A stretch of DNA of 17,528 nt from Gammaproteobacteria bacterium (GTDB lineage Bacteria > Pseudomonadota > Gammaproteobacteria > Steroidobacterales > GCA-2729495), in assembly GCA_030429685.1 (NCBI GenBank), contig JAUIEY010000020.1, forward strand, positions 1-17,528, in the 5' to 3' direction. Each line of letters opens with the position of its first letter. The stretch's first letter is position 1. Positions 5,574 to 14,278 of this stretch are shown here, in pieces. The notes below the pieces were generated by a model that saw nothing but the letters and a program-made list of their open reading frames with translations, searched no databases and was not told where the DNA came from. The position numbers and the translations under genes were made by a program.

Positions 5574-6803
5574 TCAGCCCACCAGTTTTTCGATAGCCTG
5601 CAACATACGCGCTGCGAGTTCGGTGCGGCGAAAATCGCTTTCGACTGCCGCTCTGCCATTGGCGCCGAACTCCGCGCATTTTTCCGGGTCATCGCGCAAG
5701 TCGCGCATGCAGGCGACCAACTCATCGGCTGCTTCCGGGGTAAAAGCAACCCCACAGCGCGCCTTGTTTACCACGATGTCCGCGCTTTCTCCCCGCACGC
5801 CCATGATGATGGGCTTCTCGAACTCCATGGCCTCAAAAATCTTTGAAGGTATAACCGTTTCGAACAATGGCGTGTTTTTCAGCAGCACCAGGGACACATC
5901 CATCGCGCCCAGCACATTAAGCGCATCCTGGCGCGGCTGGCCATCGATCAATGTCACGTTATCGAGCTGCTTTTCCCGCGCCAGCGACTGGATCTGCTCC
6001 TTGTCTGCGCCATTGCCCATGATGACGTAATGCAGACTTGCGTCGTCGCGGGTTGATTCGGCTGCTTCCAGTATGGTGCTGATACCATGCGCCATACCCA
6101 GCGTGCCGATAAAACCACCGACGAATGCATCTGCCGGTATGCCCCACCGGGTGCGAATTTCCTCACGCGTCGCGGTCAATCGGTGACTGCCGGGCTCAAT
6201 ACCATTGGTAATCACGGTAATTTTGTCCGGGTCCACGCCCTCTCCCTCAACCGTGCGGGCGAAGGAGTTGGTAACCGGAACCAGCAAGTCTGCCTGGCGG
6301 TAAAGAAAGCTTACGAAACGCTCCAGCCAGCGCAGCGCGAAGTTTTTCTTCTTCATGGCACCCACAGCCAGAATGGACTCGGGCCACAAATCACGAAGCT
6401 CGAACACGAACGGTCGGCGCTTGATTTTCGCCGTCAGCCAGGCCGCCACGGTCGCAAACAGCTGCGGCGAAGTACCGATAACCACATCCGGGCGTGGCAG
6501 AAACAGAGCCGCAAGGCTCGAGCTGACCATGAAGCTAATATAGTCAATGATGCGCTTGGTGGAACCGACATTGGCGACGATATAGGTCCAGACACGCACC
6601 ACCCTGATACCGTCGATTTCCTCTGTCTGGTAGAAACTGTTACTGTAACCCTCATAAACCTTACCGATCGGAAAATTCGGCGCGCAGGTAATGACGGTAA
6701 CCTCATGACCTGCCTTGACCCACTCCCGCGTGTGCTCAAAAGTCCGGATTGCAGGCGCATTCGATTCGGGCGGGAAATTGTCGGTAAAAAACAGAATTTT
6801 CAT
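5574..6803 (-). CDS. Glycosyltransferase family 4 protein, WcaI/WbuB-like
   Basis: The 409-aa product has the two-domain GT-B layout. The acceptor half begins MKILFFTDNFPPESNAPAIR and includes the FELRDLWPESI motif (134-144) characteristic of WcaI/WbuB-type enzymes. The donor half has ITNGIE (198-203), GGFIGTLG (229-236) and the PSKIFEAMEFEKPI region (319-332), where the GT4 donor-binding Lys and Glu residues lie. Such enzymes move sugars from nucleotide-sugars onto lipid-linked or polysaccharide acceptors at the inner face of the cytoplasmic membrane. ATG 6803 lies 26 nt after the prfC stop and no clear Shine-Dalgarno is visible. No other polysaccharide gene is nearby, so the pathway cannot be named. 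Confidence 0.85.
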   Translation of the reverse strand: MKILFFTDNFPPESNAPAIRTFEHTREWVKAGHEVTVITCAPNFPIGKVYEGYSNSFYQTEEIDGIRVVRVWTYIVANVGSTKRIIDYISFMVSSSLAALFLPRPDVVIGTSPQLFATVAAWLTAKIKRRPFVFELRDLWPESILAVGAMKKKNFALRWLERFVSFLYRQADLLVPVTNSFARTVEGEGVDPDKITVITNGIEPGSHRLTATREEIRTRWGIPADAFVGGFIGTLGMAHGISTILEAAESTRDDASLHYVIMGNGADKEQIQSLAREKQLDNVTLIDGQPRQDALNVLGAMDVSLVLLKNTPLFETVIPSKIFEAMEFEKPIIMGVRGESADIVVNKARCGVAFTPEAADELVACMRDLRDDPEKCAEFGANGRAAVESDFRRTELAARMLQAIEKLVG

Positions 6804-6829
6804 TGTTATAAGCTACGGAACGCCTGCAT

Positions 6830-8446
6830 CTATCCCTGTGCCAGCACCTCACCGTGCTCGCGCGTTGTGTGGAATCCGACTTCCGGAAAACGTTCTTCGG
6901 TAATCTGCAACTTGTAACGGCTCGGTGCCAGGTACACAGGATTACCATCCACATCTTCCGCCACCGCGGCGGACTCGCGCTGCAGAAACTGCTTCCGGGT
7001 TTCCTGATCCGGAAAGCTGAGCCAGCGAGCGGTATGTATCTCAGCCGGTTCATACTGCGCATCCACGTTATATTCGCCCTTCAGCCTGTGCGCAACAATG
7101 TCAAATTGCAGCTGACCCACAGCACCCAGCAATTTGCGGCCCATACCATCGGTAAACACTTGGATTGCGCCCTCTTCACCAAGTTCCGTCAGCCCCTTCT
7201 GCAATTGCTTGGCCTTCAACGGATCCAGCGGCCTCGCTTTACAGAATAACTCCGGGGCGAAATAGGGAATGCCGCGATAACTAAGCGCCTCGCCTTCACT
7301 GAGGGTGTCACCGATTTGCAATTGCCCGTGATTGTGGATGCCAAGAATGTCGCCGGCATAGGCCTCCTCACTGGCCTTGCGGGCATTAGCCATAAAAGTC
7401 TGCGCGTTGGCGATACGCATTTCCCTGCCCAGCCGCAGGTGCTTTAGCTTCATGCCCGGTTCGTAGCGCCCGGAGCAGACCCGAAAAAACGCGATTCGAT
7501 CGCGATGCTTCGGATCCATATTTGCCTGAATTTTGAAAACAAAGCCTGTTAGTGGCCCTTCATCCGGGTGCACTTCGCGCTCGGTTGCCTCGCGGGACTG
7601 CGGACGCGGCGCCCATTCGATAAGCGCATGCAACACTTCCTGGACACCAAAGTTATTGATGCCAGAACCGAAAAAGACTGGGGTCTGCAGACCGGCAAGA
7701 AATAATTCACGGTCAAAAGGCTCACTGGCCTCGCGCAGCAGCTCAACCTCTTCGCGCAGGGTATCTACCTCATCAGGGAACAATTCCTGCAACCGAGGAT
7801 TATCCAGACCGGCAATTACCTCTTCATCATCCGAGCGACGCTCTTCCCCGGCACGAAACCGCAACAATCTGTCTGTCAACAGATCGAACACCCCGCGAAA
7901 GCTTTTGCCCATGCCTATTGGCCAGCTGACGGGCGCGCACTCAATATTCAGCGTAGCCTCGATCACTTCCAGAATTTCCAGCGGACCGCGAACTTCACGG
8001 TCGTATTTGTTTACGAATGTAATAATCGGCGTATTGCGCAAACGACAGACTTCGAGCAATTTGATGGTTTGCGCTTCGACACCTTTGGCTGCATCAATGA
8101 CCATGACAGCAGCATCCACCGCTGTAAGCACCCGGTAAGTATCCTCGGAGAAATCTTCATGGCCCGGCGTATCGAGCAAATTAATAATGTGCCCGTTGTA
8201 TTCGAACTGCATTACCGAACTGCTGACGGAAATACCGCGCTGCTTTTCGATTTCAAGCCAATCAGAAGTCGCATGGCGGCTGGCCCGGCGCGCTTTGACC
8301 GCGCCGGCCTCCTGAATGGCACCACCAAACAGCAGTAACTTTTCCGTCAGCGTGGTTTTGCCGGCATCCGGGTGAGATATGATTGCAAAAGTGCGCCGGC
8401 GCGCAACCTCCCGCTGAATGTCTCCGACGTTGCTACTACTGCTCAT
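6830..8446 (-). CDS. prfC: Peptide chain release factor 3 (RF3 GTPase)
   Basis: The 538-aa product is close to the usual RF3 length. The GTPase motifs are complete: SHPDAGKTT (24-32, P-loop), RGISV (70-74, G2), DTPGHEDF (92-99, G3) and NKYDR (146-150, G4; most RF3 have NKLDR). The EF-Tu-like domain II and the RF3-specific C-terminal domain follow without interruption (for example GPLTGFVFKIQANMDPKHRD). RF3 uses GTP to remove RF1 or RF2 from the ribosome after peptide release. ATG 8446 is 15 nt after the lipoprotein stop and lacks a strong ribosome-binding site, which suggests coupling to the upstream gene. It is not normally in the E. coli purA locus, so this neighbourhood is a lineage arrangement. 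Confidence 0.97.
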   Translation of the reverse strand: MSSSSNVGDIQREVARRRTFAIISHPDAGKTTLTEKLLLFGGAIQEAGAVKARRASRHATSDWLEIEKQRGISVSSSVMQFEYNGHIINLLDTPGHEDFSEDTYRVLTAVDAAVMVIDAAKGVEAQTIKLLEVCRLRNTPIITFVNKYDREVRGPLEILEVIEATLNIECAPVSWPIGMGKSFRGVFDLLTDRLLRFRAGEERRSDDEEVIAGLDNPRLQELFPDEVDTLREEVELLREASEPFDRELFLAGLQTPVFFGSGINNFGVQEVLHALIEWAPRPQSREATEREVHPDEGPLTGFVFKIQANMDPKHRDRIAFFRVCSGRYEPGMKLKHLRLGREMRIANAQTFMANARKASEEAYAGDILGIHNHGQLQIGDTLSEGEALSYRGIPYFAPELFCKARPLDPLKAKQLQKGLTELGEEGAIQVFTDGMGRKLLGAVGQLQFDIVAHRLKGEYNVDAQYEPAEIHTARWLSFPDQETRKQFLQRESAAVAEDVDGNPVYLAPSRYKLQITEERFPEVGFHTTREHGEVLAQG

Positions 8447-8461
8447 GGTCAGGGCCGGACG

Positions 8462-9340
8462 CTAGCCGGCAGCGGCCAGATCGCGCAACATAGCGGCGTA
8501 ACCATCCAGCTTGCGCACCGCCTTGCGCCGCTGCCGCTCGCTAAGGTTGCCGAACAACTCTGCAAGCATAGCGTTCAGAATCATGCGATTGCCATGCACC
8601 CGCGCGCGATACTCTTCCGTATGCAGGTTACGGGGATAAACAAACAACTGGGTCAATTCAGCATGATATTCAGCCTCAGGCGGACGCCGCGCGATCAGTT
8701 CACGAAAGCGCTGCTGCCAGAGCCTTTGGTAGGCAATCCACTGTTCGCTGGCATCGTCCATACTGGCCAGAGCATCCGTCACCATGCCACGCTGTTGTTT
8801 GTTCAACCGACCGGTAAACTCCTGAATCGATTTTACGGCAGACCGGTTGCGGTTACGTTCGCGGGTTTCCGCGGTGCGGCCTGAATATTCGTCGTACATC
8901 TCGTCGTTGACCTCATCCAGATTGGCGAAGAATTCGTCAACCTGAGATGCCGACAGGGAGCGCAGGAAGCGTTGCGAAAGAGGCACGATCCCGAGCATCA
9001 GGTCATCGTAGATTTCCAGGGCCGCATAATAGCGCTGGTCCAGCAACTCCGCGGTAACGCGGTTACTTTCCAGGTCCCGCGCACTTTGCTCGAAGAGATT
9101 GGCAGCACGCAACATTTCATTTTTGCGTACAAAATTGAGCTGTTCCTGAATGTCCGTTTTCAGCGCCTGTTTCTGCTCTCCCGTCAGCTCAACGTAGTCC
9201 TCTACCTGCCAGACAATAAAAGAGTCCAGCCTGTCGTAAAGAAACCGCGCCGTGCAACCGGCTACCAGCAGCACTGCGCAAAGCAGCGCTGCGAAAGGAC
9301 CGGTGCGCCCGGCAACGATCGGATAGCGAAACGCGAACAC
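8462..9340 (-). CDS. Lipoprotein of the DUF6279 type
   Basis: The 292-aa product has a lipobox LLVAGC with Cys29 after a hydrophobic stretch (15-28), so the mature protein should be lipid-anchored. The start is GTG at 9340, the only likely start before the lipobox; it lies 23 nt after the purA stop with only a weak GAG upstream. The mature part is almost entirely helical and highly charged, with RFLYDRLDSFIVWQVEDYVELTGEQK directly after the Cys and many Arg/Glu heptad-like runs. This opening and length match the DUF6279 lipoproteins by recall. No enzymatic motif is visible. Role unknown. Position between purA and prfC, with short gaps on both sides, implies shared transcription. Confidence 0.8.
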   Translation of the reverse strand: MFAFRYPIVAGRTGPFAALLCAVLLVAGCTARFLYDRLDSFIVWQVEDYVELTGEQKQALKTDIQEQLNFVRKNEMLRAANLFEQSARDLESNRVTAELLDQRYYAALEIYDDLMLGIVPLSQRFLRSLSASQVDEFFANLDEVNDEMYDEYSGRTAETRERNRNRSAVKSIQEFTGRLNKQQRGMVTDALASMDDASEQWIAYQRLWQQRFRELIARRPPEAEYHAELTQLFVYPRNLHTEEYRARVHGNRMILNAMLAELFGNLSERQRRKAVRKLDGYAAMLRDLAAAG

Positions 9341-9363
9341 AATCAGCAGCTCAAGACAGAGAA

Positions 9364-10656
9364 TCAGTCAAACGGGTGGCGGATGATGACATTCTGATCC
9401 CTGTCCGGGCCGGTTGACACGAGGTCCACCGACACCCCGAGCACCTCGGCAATCCGGGCCAGATAGGCGCGTGCTTCGTCAGGCAATTCGGCCTCACGGG
9501 TTACGCCTACGGTGCTTTGCTGCCAGCCGGGCATTTCTTCATAGACCGGCTCGCACTGCTGGTAATGGTCAACCCGCAGCGGCGGCACATCGGTAACCTT
9601 GCCGTCGAGACGATAACCGGTACATATCTTTACTGTCGGCAGGCCGTCCAGCACATCGAGCTTGGTCACGCACAGCGAACCGATGCCGCTATTCAGCACA
9701 GCCCGGCGCGTGATCACCACATCAAACCAGCCACAGCGACGCGGGCGGCCGGTAGTGGCACCAAATTCGGCACCGACCTTGGCCAGATGCTCGCCCATGT
9801 CATCAAACAATTCGGTGGGAAACGGCCCGGACCCGACCCGGGTCGTATAGGCCTTAACGATGCCTACCACCGTATCAATCGCGCCAGGACCGATCCCGGT
9901 GCCGGTGGCGGCGGCGCCGGCGGTAGTGTTGGACGAGGTGACAAACGGATAGGTGCCATGATCAATGTCCAGCAACGTTCCCTGTGCGCCTTCGAACAAC
10001 AGGTTCTTGCCCTCATTGTGCAGGCGGCCAAGATGACCTGCGGTATCGGCAACCAGCGGCCTTATACGCTCCGCCATGGTCAGCCATTCCTGAATCACCG
10101 GTTCGGGATCAATCACCGGTTGTTTGAAATAGTGCTCCAGCACAAAGTTGTGAAATTCAAAACTGGCGCGCACCCTCGCGGCAAATACATCCTCATCAAA
10201 GAGATCGGACACCCGCAGGCCGCGACGCGCGACCTTGTCTTCGTAGGCTGGCCCGATGCCACGCCCGGTGGTACCAATCTTGTCTTCCCCCCTGGCAGCC
10301 TCCCGCGCCAGGTCGAGCGCAATATGGCTGGGCAGGATGAGCGGACAAGCCGCGCTTATACGCAGCCGGGCATCGACATCGACCCCTTTGGCAACAAGTT
10401 CATCCATTTCCTCGATCAGGGAAGGCAGGTGTACCACGACGCCGTTGCCAATAATGCACTCCACACCGTCACGCAAAATGCCTGACGGAATCAGATGCAA
10501 TACCGTTTTTTCGCCACCGATAATCAGGGTATGACCCGCATTGTGCCCGCCCTGAAAACGCACCACACCGGCCACTTTGTCGGTTAGCAAATCGACTATC
10601 TTGCCTTTGCCTTCGTCACCCCATTGGGTGCCGACGACGACTACGTTCTTACCCAC
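9364..10656 (-). CDS. purA: Adenylosuccinate synthetase
   Basis: The 430-aa length matches PurA (E. coli 432). The start is GTG at 10656, preceded by AGGA with a 7-nt spacer; the ATG 4 nt upstream is out of frame and stops after three codons. The N-terminus GTQWGDEGKGKIVD (9-22) holds the GTP-binding loop and catalytic Asp14; GGHNAGHT (36-43) supplies His42. Later blocks GTTGRGIGPAYEDK, GAQGTLLDIDHGTYPFVTSSNT and TGRPRRCGWFD are all intact. The enzyme joins aspartate to IMP using GTP, the first step from IMP to AMP, in the cytosol. It follows the DUF2065 gene by 12 nt, as in E. coli. Confidence 0.98.
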   Translation of the reverse strand: MGKNVVVVGTQWGDEGKGKIVDLLTDKVAGVVRFQGGHNAGHTLIIGGEKTVLHLIPSGILRDGVECIIGNGVVVHLPSLIEEMDELVAKGVDVDARLRISAACPLILPSHIALDLAREAARGEDKIGTTGRGIGPAYEDKVARRGLRVSDLFDEDVFAARVRASFEFHNFVLEHYFKQPVIDPEPVIQEWLTMAERIRPLVADTAGHLGRLHNEGKNLLFEGAQGTLLDIDHGTYPFVTSSNTTAGAAATGTGIGPGAIDTVVGIVKAYTTRVGSGPFPTELFDDMGEHLAKVGAEFGATTGRPRRCGWFDVVITRRAVLNSGIGSLCVTKLDVLDGLPTVKICTGYRLDGKVTDVPPLRVDHYQQCEPVYEEMPGWQQSTVGVTREAELPDEARAYLARIAEVLGVSVDLVSTGPDRDQNVIIRHPFD

Positions 10657-10668
10657 ACATCTATCCTG

Positions 10669-10860
10669 TCATCCGCGCACAGCAGCCAGCAGAACCAGGC
10701 CCGCCACCATACTGATCAATCCGAAAATACGCAGCTGACGGTCATTCAGCTGCGCGATCATAGCCACGCTGTTTTTCCAGCCACGTGGACTGACAAACGG
10801 TAGCAGCCCCTCAATGACAAGATACAGGGCAAACGCCGCTGCAAGGTCACTCCAATCCAT
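10669..10860 (-). CDS. yjeT: DUF2065 (YjeT-like) small membrane protein
   Basis: The 63-aa protein has two hydrophobic helices, about 5-23 and 43-61, joined by a short basic loop (SPRGWKN). It matches YjeT by sequence character and by its fixed position between hflC and purA. ATG 10860 has no strong ribosome-binding site and lies 50 nt after the hflC stop. Function is unknown; conserved linkage to HflKC suggests a membrane-associated role. The stop is 12 nt from the purA start. Confidence 0.88.
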   Translation of the reverse strand: MDWSDLAAAFALYLVIEGLLPFVSPRGWKNSVAMIAQLNDRQLRIFGLISMVAGLVLLAAVRG

Positions 10861-10890
10861 GCCAGAAAACAGCCGGTCAATACTAAAACG

Positions 10891-10911
10891 GCCTGCAGCA
10901 GTGTGTCAGGC
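10891..10911 (-). terminator. Weak stem-loop after hflC, possible attenuator
   Basis: On the minus strand GCCTG pairs with CAGGC across an 11-nt loop, and CGTTTTAG follows. The stem includes the last base of the hflC stop codon. The short stem and broken T-run make a strong terminator unlikely. Partial attenuation between hflC and the DUF2065 gene is possible. Confidence 0.25.
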
Positions 10912-11780
10912 TATTTGCCATCCGACTGCTTCAGGAAACGCAGAAAATCGCTGTCGGGCCCGATAACAAGCAGGTCACCTTCCGTGCCCAGCGAATTGCG
11001 GTAGGCCTGGATGCTGCGATAAAAAGCGTAAAAATCGCGATCCCGGTCGTACGCCTTGGCGTAGGTTTCAGCAGCAGTCGCATCGCCTTCGCCGCGCAGA
11101 ATTTCGGCATCACGATAGGCCTCAGCCAGAATCACCGTGCGTTCACGGTCGGCTTCGGCGCGAATGGTCTCGGCGGTCTCGGCACCCTCGGCGCGCAATT
11201 CTGCCGCTACGCGGGAGCGTTCCTCGCGCATCCGCCGGAATACCGATTCGCTGACATCGTTGGAAAACTCAATACGCTTGACGCGCACGTCCACCACCTC
11301 AACACCCAGTTCCTTGGCATTGCGGCGCGCCTTGCTGAGCATATCGTCCATGATCTCCCGCCGTTCCGCAGAAACGACCTCCGGCACCGTGCGCTTGGCA
11401 AACTCGGCCCGAATACCGTCCTTGACGATTTCCAGCAGCCGCTGCGCGGCTATAACGGCCTCGCCATTACTCGCACGATAGAACTGGCCGACATCCACAA
11501 TCCGCCATTTGACAAAGAAATCCACATACAGGTTTTTCTTCTCTTCGGTCAGGAAGGGTTCCTGAGGATTGTTAATTGTCAGCAATCGCTTGGGATAGGT
11601 ACGCACGCTGTTGACGATCGGAAACTTGAAATGCAGGCCCGGTTCATAATCGGCGGCAACGATTTCGCTAAATCGGAATTTAATCGCCAGTTCACGTTCG
11701 TTCACAGTAAACAGGCAGCTGTATATGATCAGGCCCGCTACCGCTACCACGCCTATGACCACAGTCGATGAAATTTTCAT
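10911..11780 (-). CDS. hflC: HflC, SPFH-family regulator of FtsH protease
   Basis: The 289-aa protein has an N-terminal membrane anchor (about 6-24) and then an SPFH/band-7 domain opening FTVNERELAIKFRF, with a long charged coiled coil (about 150-240, including AEADRERTVILAEAYRDAEILRGEGDA). The length is shorter than E. coli HflC (334). With HflK it forms the large periplasm-facing HflKC assembly that encloses FtsH and restrains its proteolysis. Its ATG overlaps the hflK stop by one base (TAATG), and GGGG lies 9-10 nt upstream, so translation is probably coupled and near-stoichiometric. Confidence 0.96.
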   Translation of the reverse strand: MKISSTVVIGVVAVAGLIIYSCLFTVNERELAIKFRFSEIVAADYEPGLHFKFPIVNSVRTYPKRLLTINNPQEPFLTEEKKNLYVDFFVKWRIVDVGQFYRASNGEAVIAAQRLLEIVKDGIRAEFAKRTVPEVVSAERREIMDDMLSKARRNAKELGVEVVDVRVKRIEFSNDVSESVFRRMREERSRVAAELRAEGAETAETIRAEADRERTVILAEAYRDAEILRGEGDATAAETYAKAYDRDRDFYAFYRSIQAYRNSLGTEGDLLVIGPDSDFLRFLKQSDGK

Positions 11781-12919
11781 TATCGGCTACCCCGCGAACG
11801 AGTATCGTCGCGCCCCGGTCGGGTGACGCGTTCGGATTGATTGGAATTGCGAATAGCCGGCTGGCTGCCGGCAGCACCCGCGGCACTGCCGCTAGCGCGC
11901 TGCATTAACTGATCAACCGGCAGGTACAGCAGGTTGCCGCTGCCTTCGGCGTCCAGCAGCACTTTGTTGGAATTGGCGTATACAGTCTCCAGCGCTTCTA
12001 TATAGAGACGCTCACGGGTTACTTCGGGAGCTTTGAGGTACTCCGCCAGCAGCGCTTCGAAGCGCGCGGCTTCACCCTGGGCATCAGCAATCACGCGCTC
12101 CCGGTATGCCTCGGCATCCTGAATTTCACGCACTGCCGCACCGCGCGCCCTGGGGACAATATCGTTGGCGTAGGATTCCGCCTCAAAGGCCAAACGCTCT
12201 TTATCCTCGCGGGCTTTAACCGCATCCTGCACTGCGGCCTCAACCTGGGACGGAAAGTTGACGTCCTGCAGGTTGACTTTGGTCACCTGCACGCCTGTGC
12301 TGTATTCATCCATGGCCTGCTGAATGGTGACCTGAGTTTGCTCCGCGATGGGTTCACGACCCTCACCCAGAATAAAATCCAGTCTGTTTTTACCGACCAC
12401 TTCGCGAATGGCGCTCTCGCTGGCATCGGCCAGCGTACCCACCGGGTCTTCGACGTCGAACAGAAACCGCATCGGATCGGCGTTGCGATACTGCACCACC
12501 ATATCGACGATGACGATGTTTTCGTCCGATGTCAGCATGCTGGTGGTTTGTTTGAACCTGTTGATAGCCGAAATATTAACCTTGTCGACCGTTTCGATCG
12601 GCCAGGGCAAATGCCAGCGCAAGCCAGGCTGCGTGGTTTCCACATAGGCGCCAAAGCGCTGGACCACGCCGCGTTCTGCGTCATCAACGGTATAGAAGCC
12701 GGTGGCGCTCCAGCCGATCAAAACCAGCACCAGCACACCCACCAGTGACGCGCCGCTGTCGCCGCCCGAACTACCCGAACCGCCGGACCCGCCGCCGCCG
12801 AATAGCCCGGAAAGCTTTTTCTGCAGGTCGCGCGCCAGTTTATCCAGGTCGGGCGGACCGTCCTGTCGCGAATTCCTGTCCCAGGGGTTTTTGCCGTTAC
12901 CCGAGTCGTTCCAGGCCAT
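11780..12919 (-). CDS. hflK: HflK, SPFH-family regulator of FtsH protease
   Basis: The 379-aa product starts at ATG 12919 with the family-typical MAWNDSGNGKNPW and AGGA 9 nt upstream; an 18-residue longer reading is out of keeping with homologs. A glycine-rich linker (40-54) precedes a membrane helix (about 58-76). The SPFH domain then begins GFYTVDDAERGVVQRFG, followed by the coiled-coil region AREDKERLAFEAESYANDIV. The tail after 350 is low complexity (Ala, Gly, Ser, then Arg-rich), as in other HflK. It pairs with HflC around FtsH. The first 23 nt overlap the end of hflX. Confidence 0.97.
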   Translation of the reverse strand: MAWNDSGNGKNPWDRNSRQDGPPDLDKLARDLQKKLSGLFGGGGSGGSGSSGGDSGASLVGVLVLVLIGWSATGFYTVDDAERGVVQRFGAYVETTQPGLRWHLPWPIETVDKVNISAINRFKQTTSMLTSDENIVIVDMVVQYRNADPMRFLFDVEDPVGTLADASESAIREVVGKNRLDFILGEGREPIAEQTQVTIQQAMDEYSTGVQVTKVNLQDVNFPSQVEAAVQDAVKAREDKERLAFEAESYANDIVPRARGAAVREIQDAEAYRERVIADAQGEAARFEALLAEYLKAPEVTRERLYIEALETVYANSNKVLLDAEGSGNLLYLPVDQLMQRASGSAAGAAGSQPAIRNSNQSERVTRPGRDDTRSRGSR

Positions 12920-14201
12920 CTGGGTGATTCCTCTCATGCCAAACCAAATTCTCGTGAGCCGCCAACTGGTCAAAATCCCGCTGATCCAGTTCTATATCCA
13001 GCTCCCATCCACCGTTTTCGAGGCAAACCTCGTTACGGATTTTTGCCTTGTCGAACAACAATGCACGCAATCTGGCCTGACCGACGTCCAGTCTGACCAG
13101 GCCGCGCACCCGTTCCCGAAAAAGAAACTCCGCCATCGCTGCCAGCAACAAGTCCACACCGGCACCGGTTGTAGCCGAAATCCAGACACGCCGGGGCATT
13201 CCGGTCTCGGCACGATCCAGTCGTGGCGGTAAATCGAGTATATCAGCCTTGTTGTAGACGTGGATGACCGGCAGGCCCTCTGCCCCAATGGCCTGCAGCA
13301 CTTCGTTGACCTGCTCGATGCGATCGACATGGGCGGGGTCGGCGCAATAGACCACGTGCAGCAGCAGCCGGGCGTCGCGCGTTTCCTCGAGAGTGGATTT
13401 GAACGCAGCGATCAGTTCATGCGGCAGATCGCGAATGAACCCGACGGTGTCTGCCAGAATGACATCGCCATGATCGGCGATATGCAGTTTGCGCAGCGTC
13501 GGATCGAGCGTGGCAAACAACTGGTCCGCGGCATCCACACCGGCATCCGCCAGGCGATTAAATAAAGTGGACTTGCCCGCATTGGTGTAACCCACCAGGG
13601 AAACCGTGGGAATTTCCTGCTTGTGACGCTGCTGGCGACCCTGCTGGCGACGCTTCTCCACCCTCTCCAGACGCGCCAATAGCCGCTTGATGGCCTGACC
13701 GATCATGCGACGGTCGCTTTCGAGCTGGGTTTCACCGGGACCGCGCAGGCCGATACCGCCTTTCTGTCGCTCCAGATGGGTCCAGCCACGCACCAGCCGG
13801 GTGGACAAGTGCCGCAACTGGGCCAGCTCAACCTGCAATTTGCCTTCGTGGGTGCGCGCTCGCAGGGCAAAAATATCCAGAATCAGTCCGGTACGGTCGA
13901 CCACCCGCCGTTGCAGGGCTTTTTCCAGGTTCTTTTCCTGACGCGGGCTTAACGCATGGTCCACCAGAATGAGCTCGGCATCGACTGCTTCGGCGAGCTG
14001 CCGCAATTCCTCCAGCTTGCCGGTGCCTATCAGGAAACGCGGATTCGCGGTCGCCGGCGTGGCGTCCAGCTCGCCCGCAAGTTCAGCCCCGGCCGACAAG
14101 GCCAGCGCAGCAAATTCCTGCCGATCATCTGCAGAAACGCGCTGCCCGAGCGCGACATGCAGCAGAACAGCCCGTTCACCGTGCCGCGGGCGTTCAAACA
14201 A
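12897..14201 (-). CDS. hflX: HflX, ribosome-associated GTPase
   Basis: The 434-aa product is near the E. coli length. The start is TTG at 14201, chosen because MFERPRHGERAVLLH aligns with MFDRYDAGEQAVLVH of E. coli and GGAG lies 7 nt upstream; no ATG fits. The N-terminal nucleotide-binding subdomain includes DHALSPRQEKNLEKAL (81-96). RTHEGKLQVELAQLRH and GGIGLRGPGETQLESDRR precede the GTPase motifs: GYTNAGKST (204-212), DTVGF (251-255), NKAD (317-320) and SAT (342-344). HflX binds the 50S subunit and splits stalled or hibernating ribosomes under stress. Its last 23 nt overlap hflK. Confidence 0.97.
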   Translation of the reverse strand: MFERPRHGERAVLLHVALGQRVSADDRQEFAALALSAGAELAGELDATPATANPRFLIGTGKLEELRQLAEAVDAELILVDHALSPRQEKNLEKALQRRVVDRTGLILDIFALRARTHEGKLQVELAQLRHLSTRLVRGWTHLERQKGGIGLRGPGETQLESDRRMIGQAIKRLLARLERVEKRRQQGRQQRHKQEIPTVSLVGYTNAGKSTLFNRLADAGVDAADQLFATLDPTLRKLHIADHGDVILADTVGFIRDLPHELIAAFKSTLEETRDARLLLHVVYCADPAHVDRIEQVNEVLQAIGAEGLPVIHVYNKADILDLPPRLDRAETGMPRRVWISATTGAGVDLLLAAMAEFLFRERVRGLVRLDVGQARLRALLFDKAKIRNEVCLENGGWELDIELDQRDFDQLAAHENLVWHERNHPDGLERLG

Positions 14202-14216
14202 TCAGGCTCTCCACCG

Positions 14217-14230
14217 CAGGCTGCCGCCTG
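14217..14230 (-). promoter_or_regulatory. Small hairpin just before the hflX ribosome-binding site
   Basis: CAGGC and GCCTG pair around a 4-nt loop, only 4 nt upstream of the GGAG that serves the TTG start of hflX. Lying in the 77-nt hfq-hflX gap, it could modulate hflX translation or mark an mRNA end. Suggestive only. Confidence 0.3.
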
Positions 14231-14278
14231 AAAACGGCGCCATGCGATCGGGTGACGCTGTCGGGGTGGATCCTGTGG

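Noticed and set aside
4807..5679. Longer reading of the FKBP gene beginning at 5679
   Set aside because: It would overlap the end of the glycosyltransferase gene and bury the signal peptide; ATG 5481 has its own ribosome-binding site.
6087..6917. 276-codon open frame on the plus strand across the glycosyltransferase and prfC ends
   Set aside because: Antisense to two real genes, crosses their junction and shows no domain.
9517..10485. 322-codon open frame on the plus strand opposite purA
   Set aside because: It lies wholly inside a confidently identified purA and has no family resemblance; an antisense shadow.
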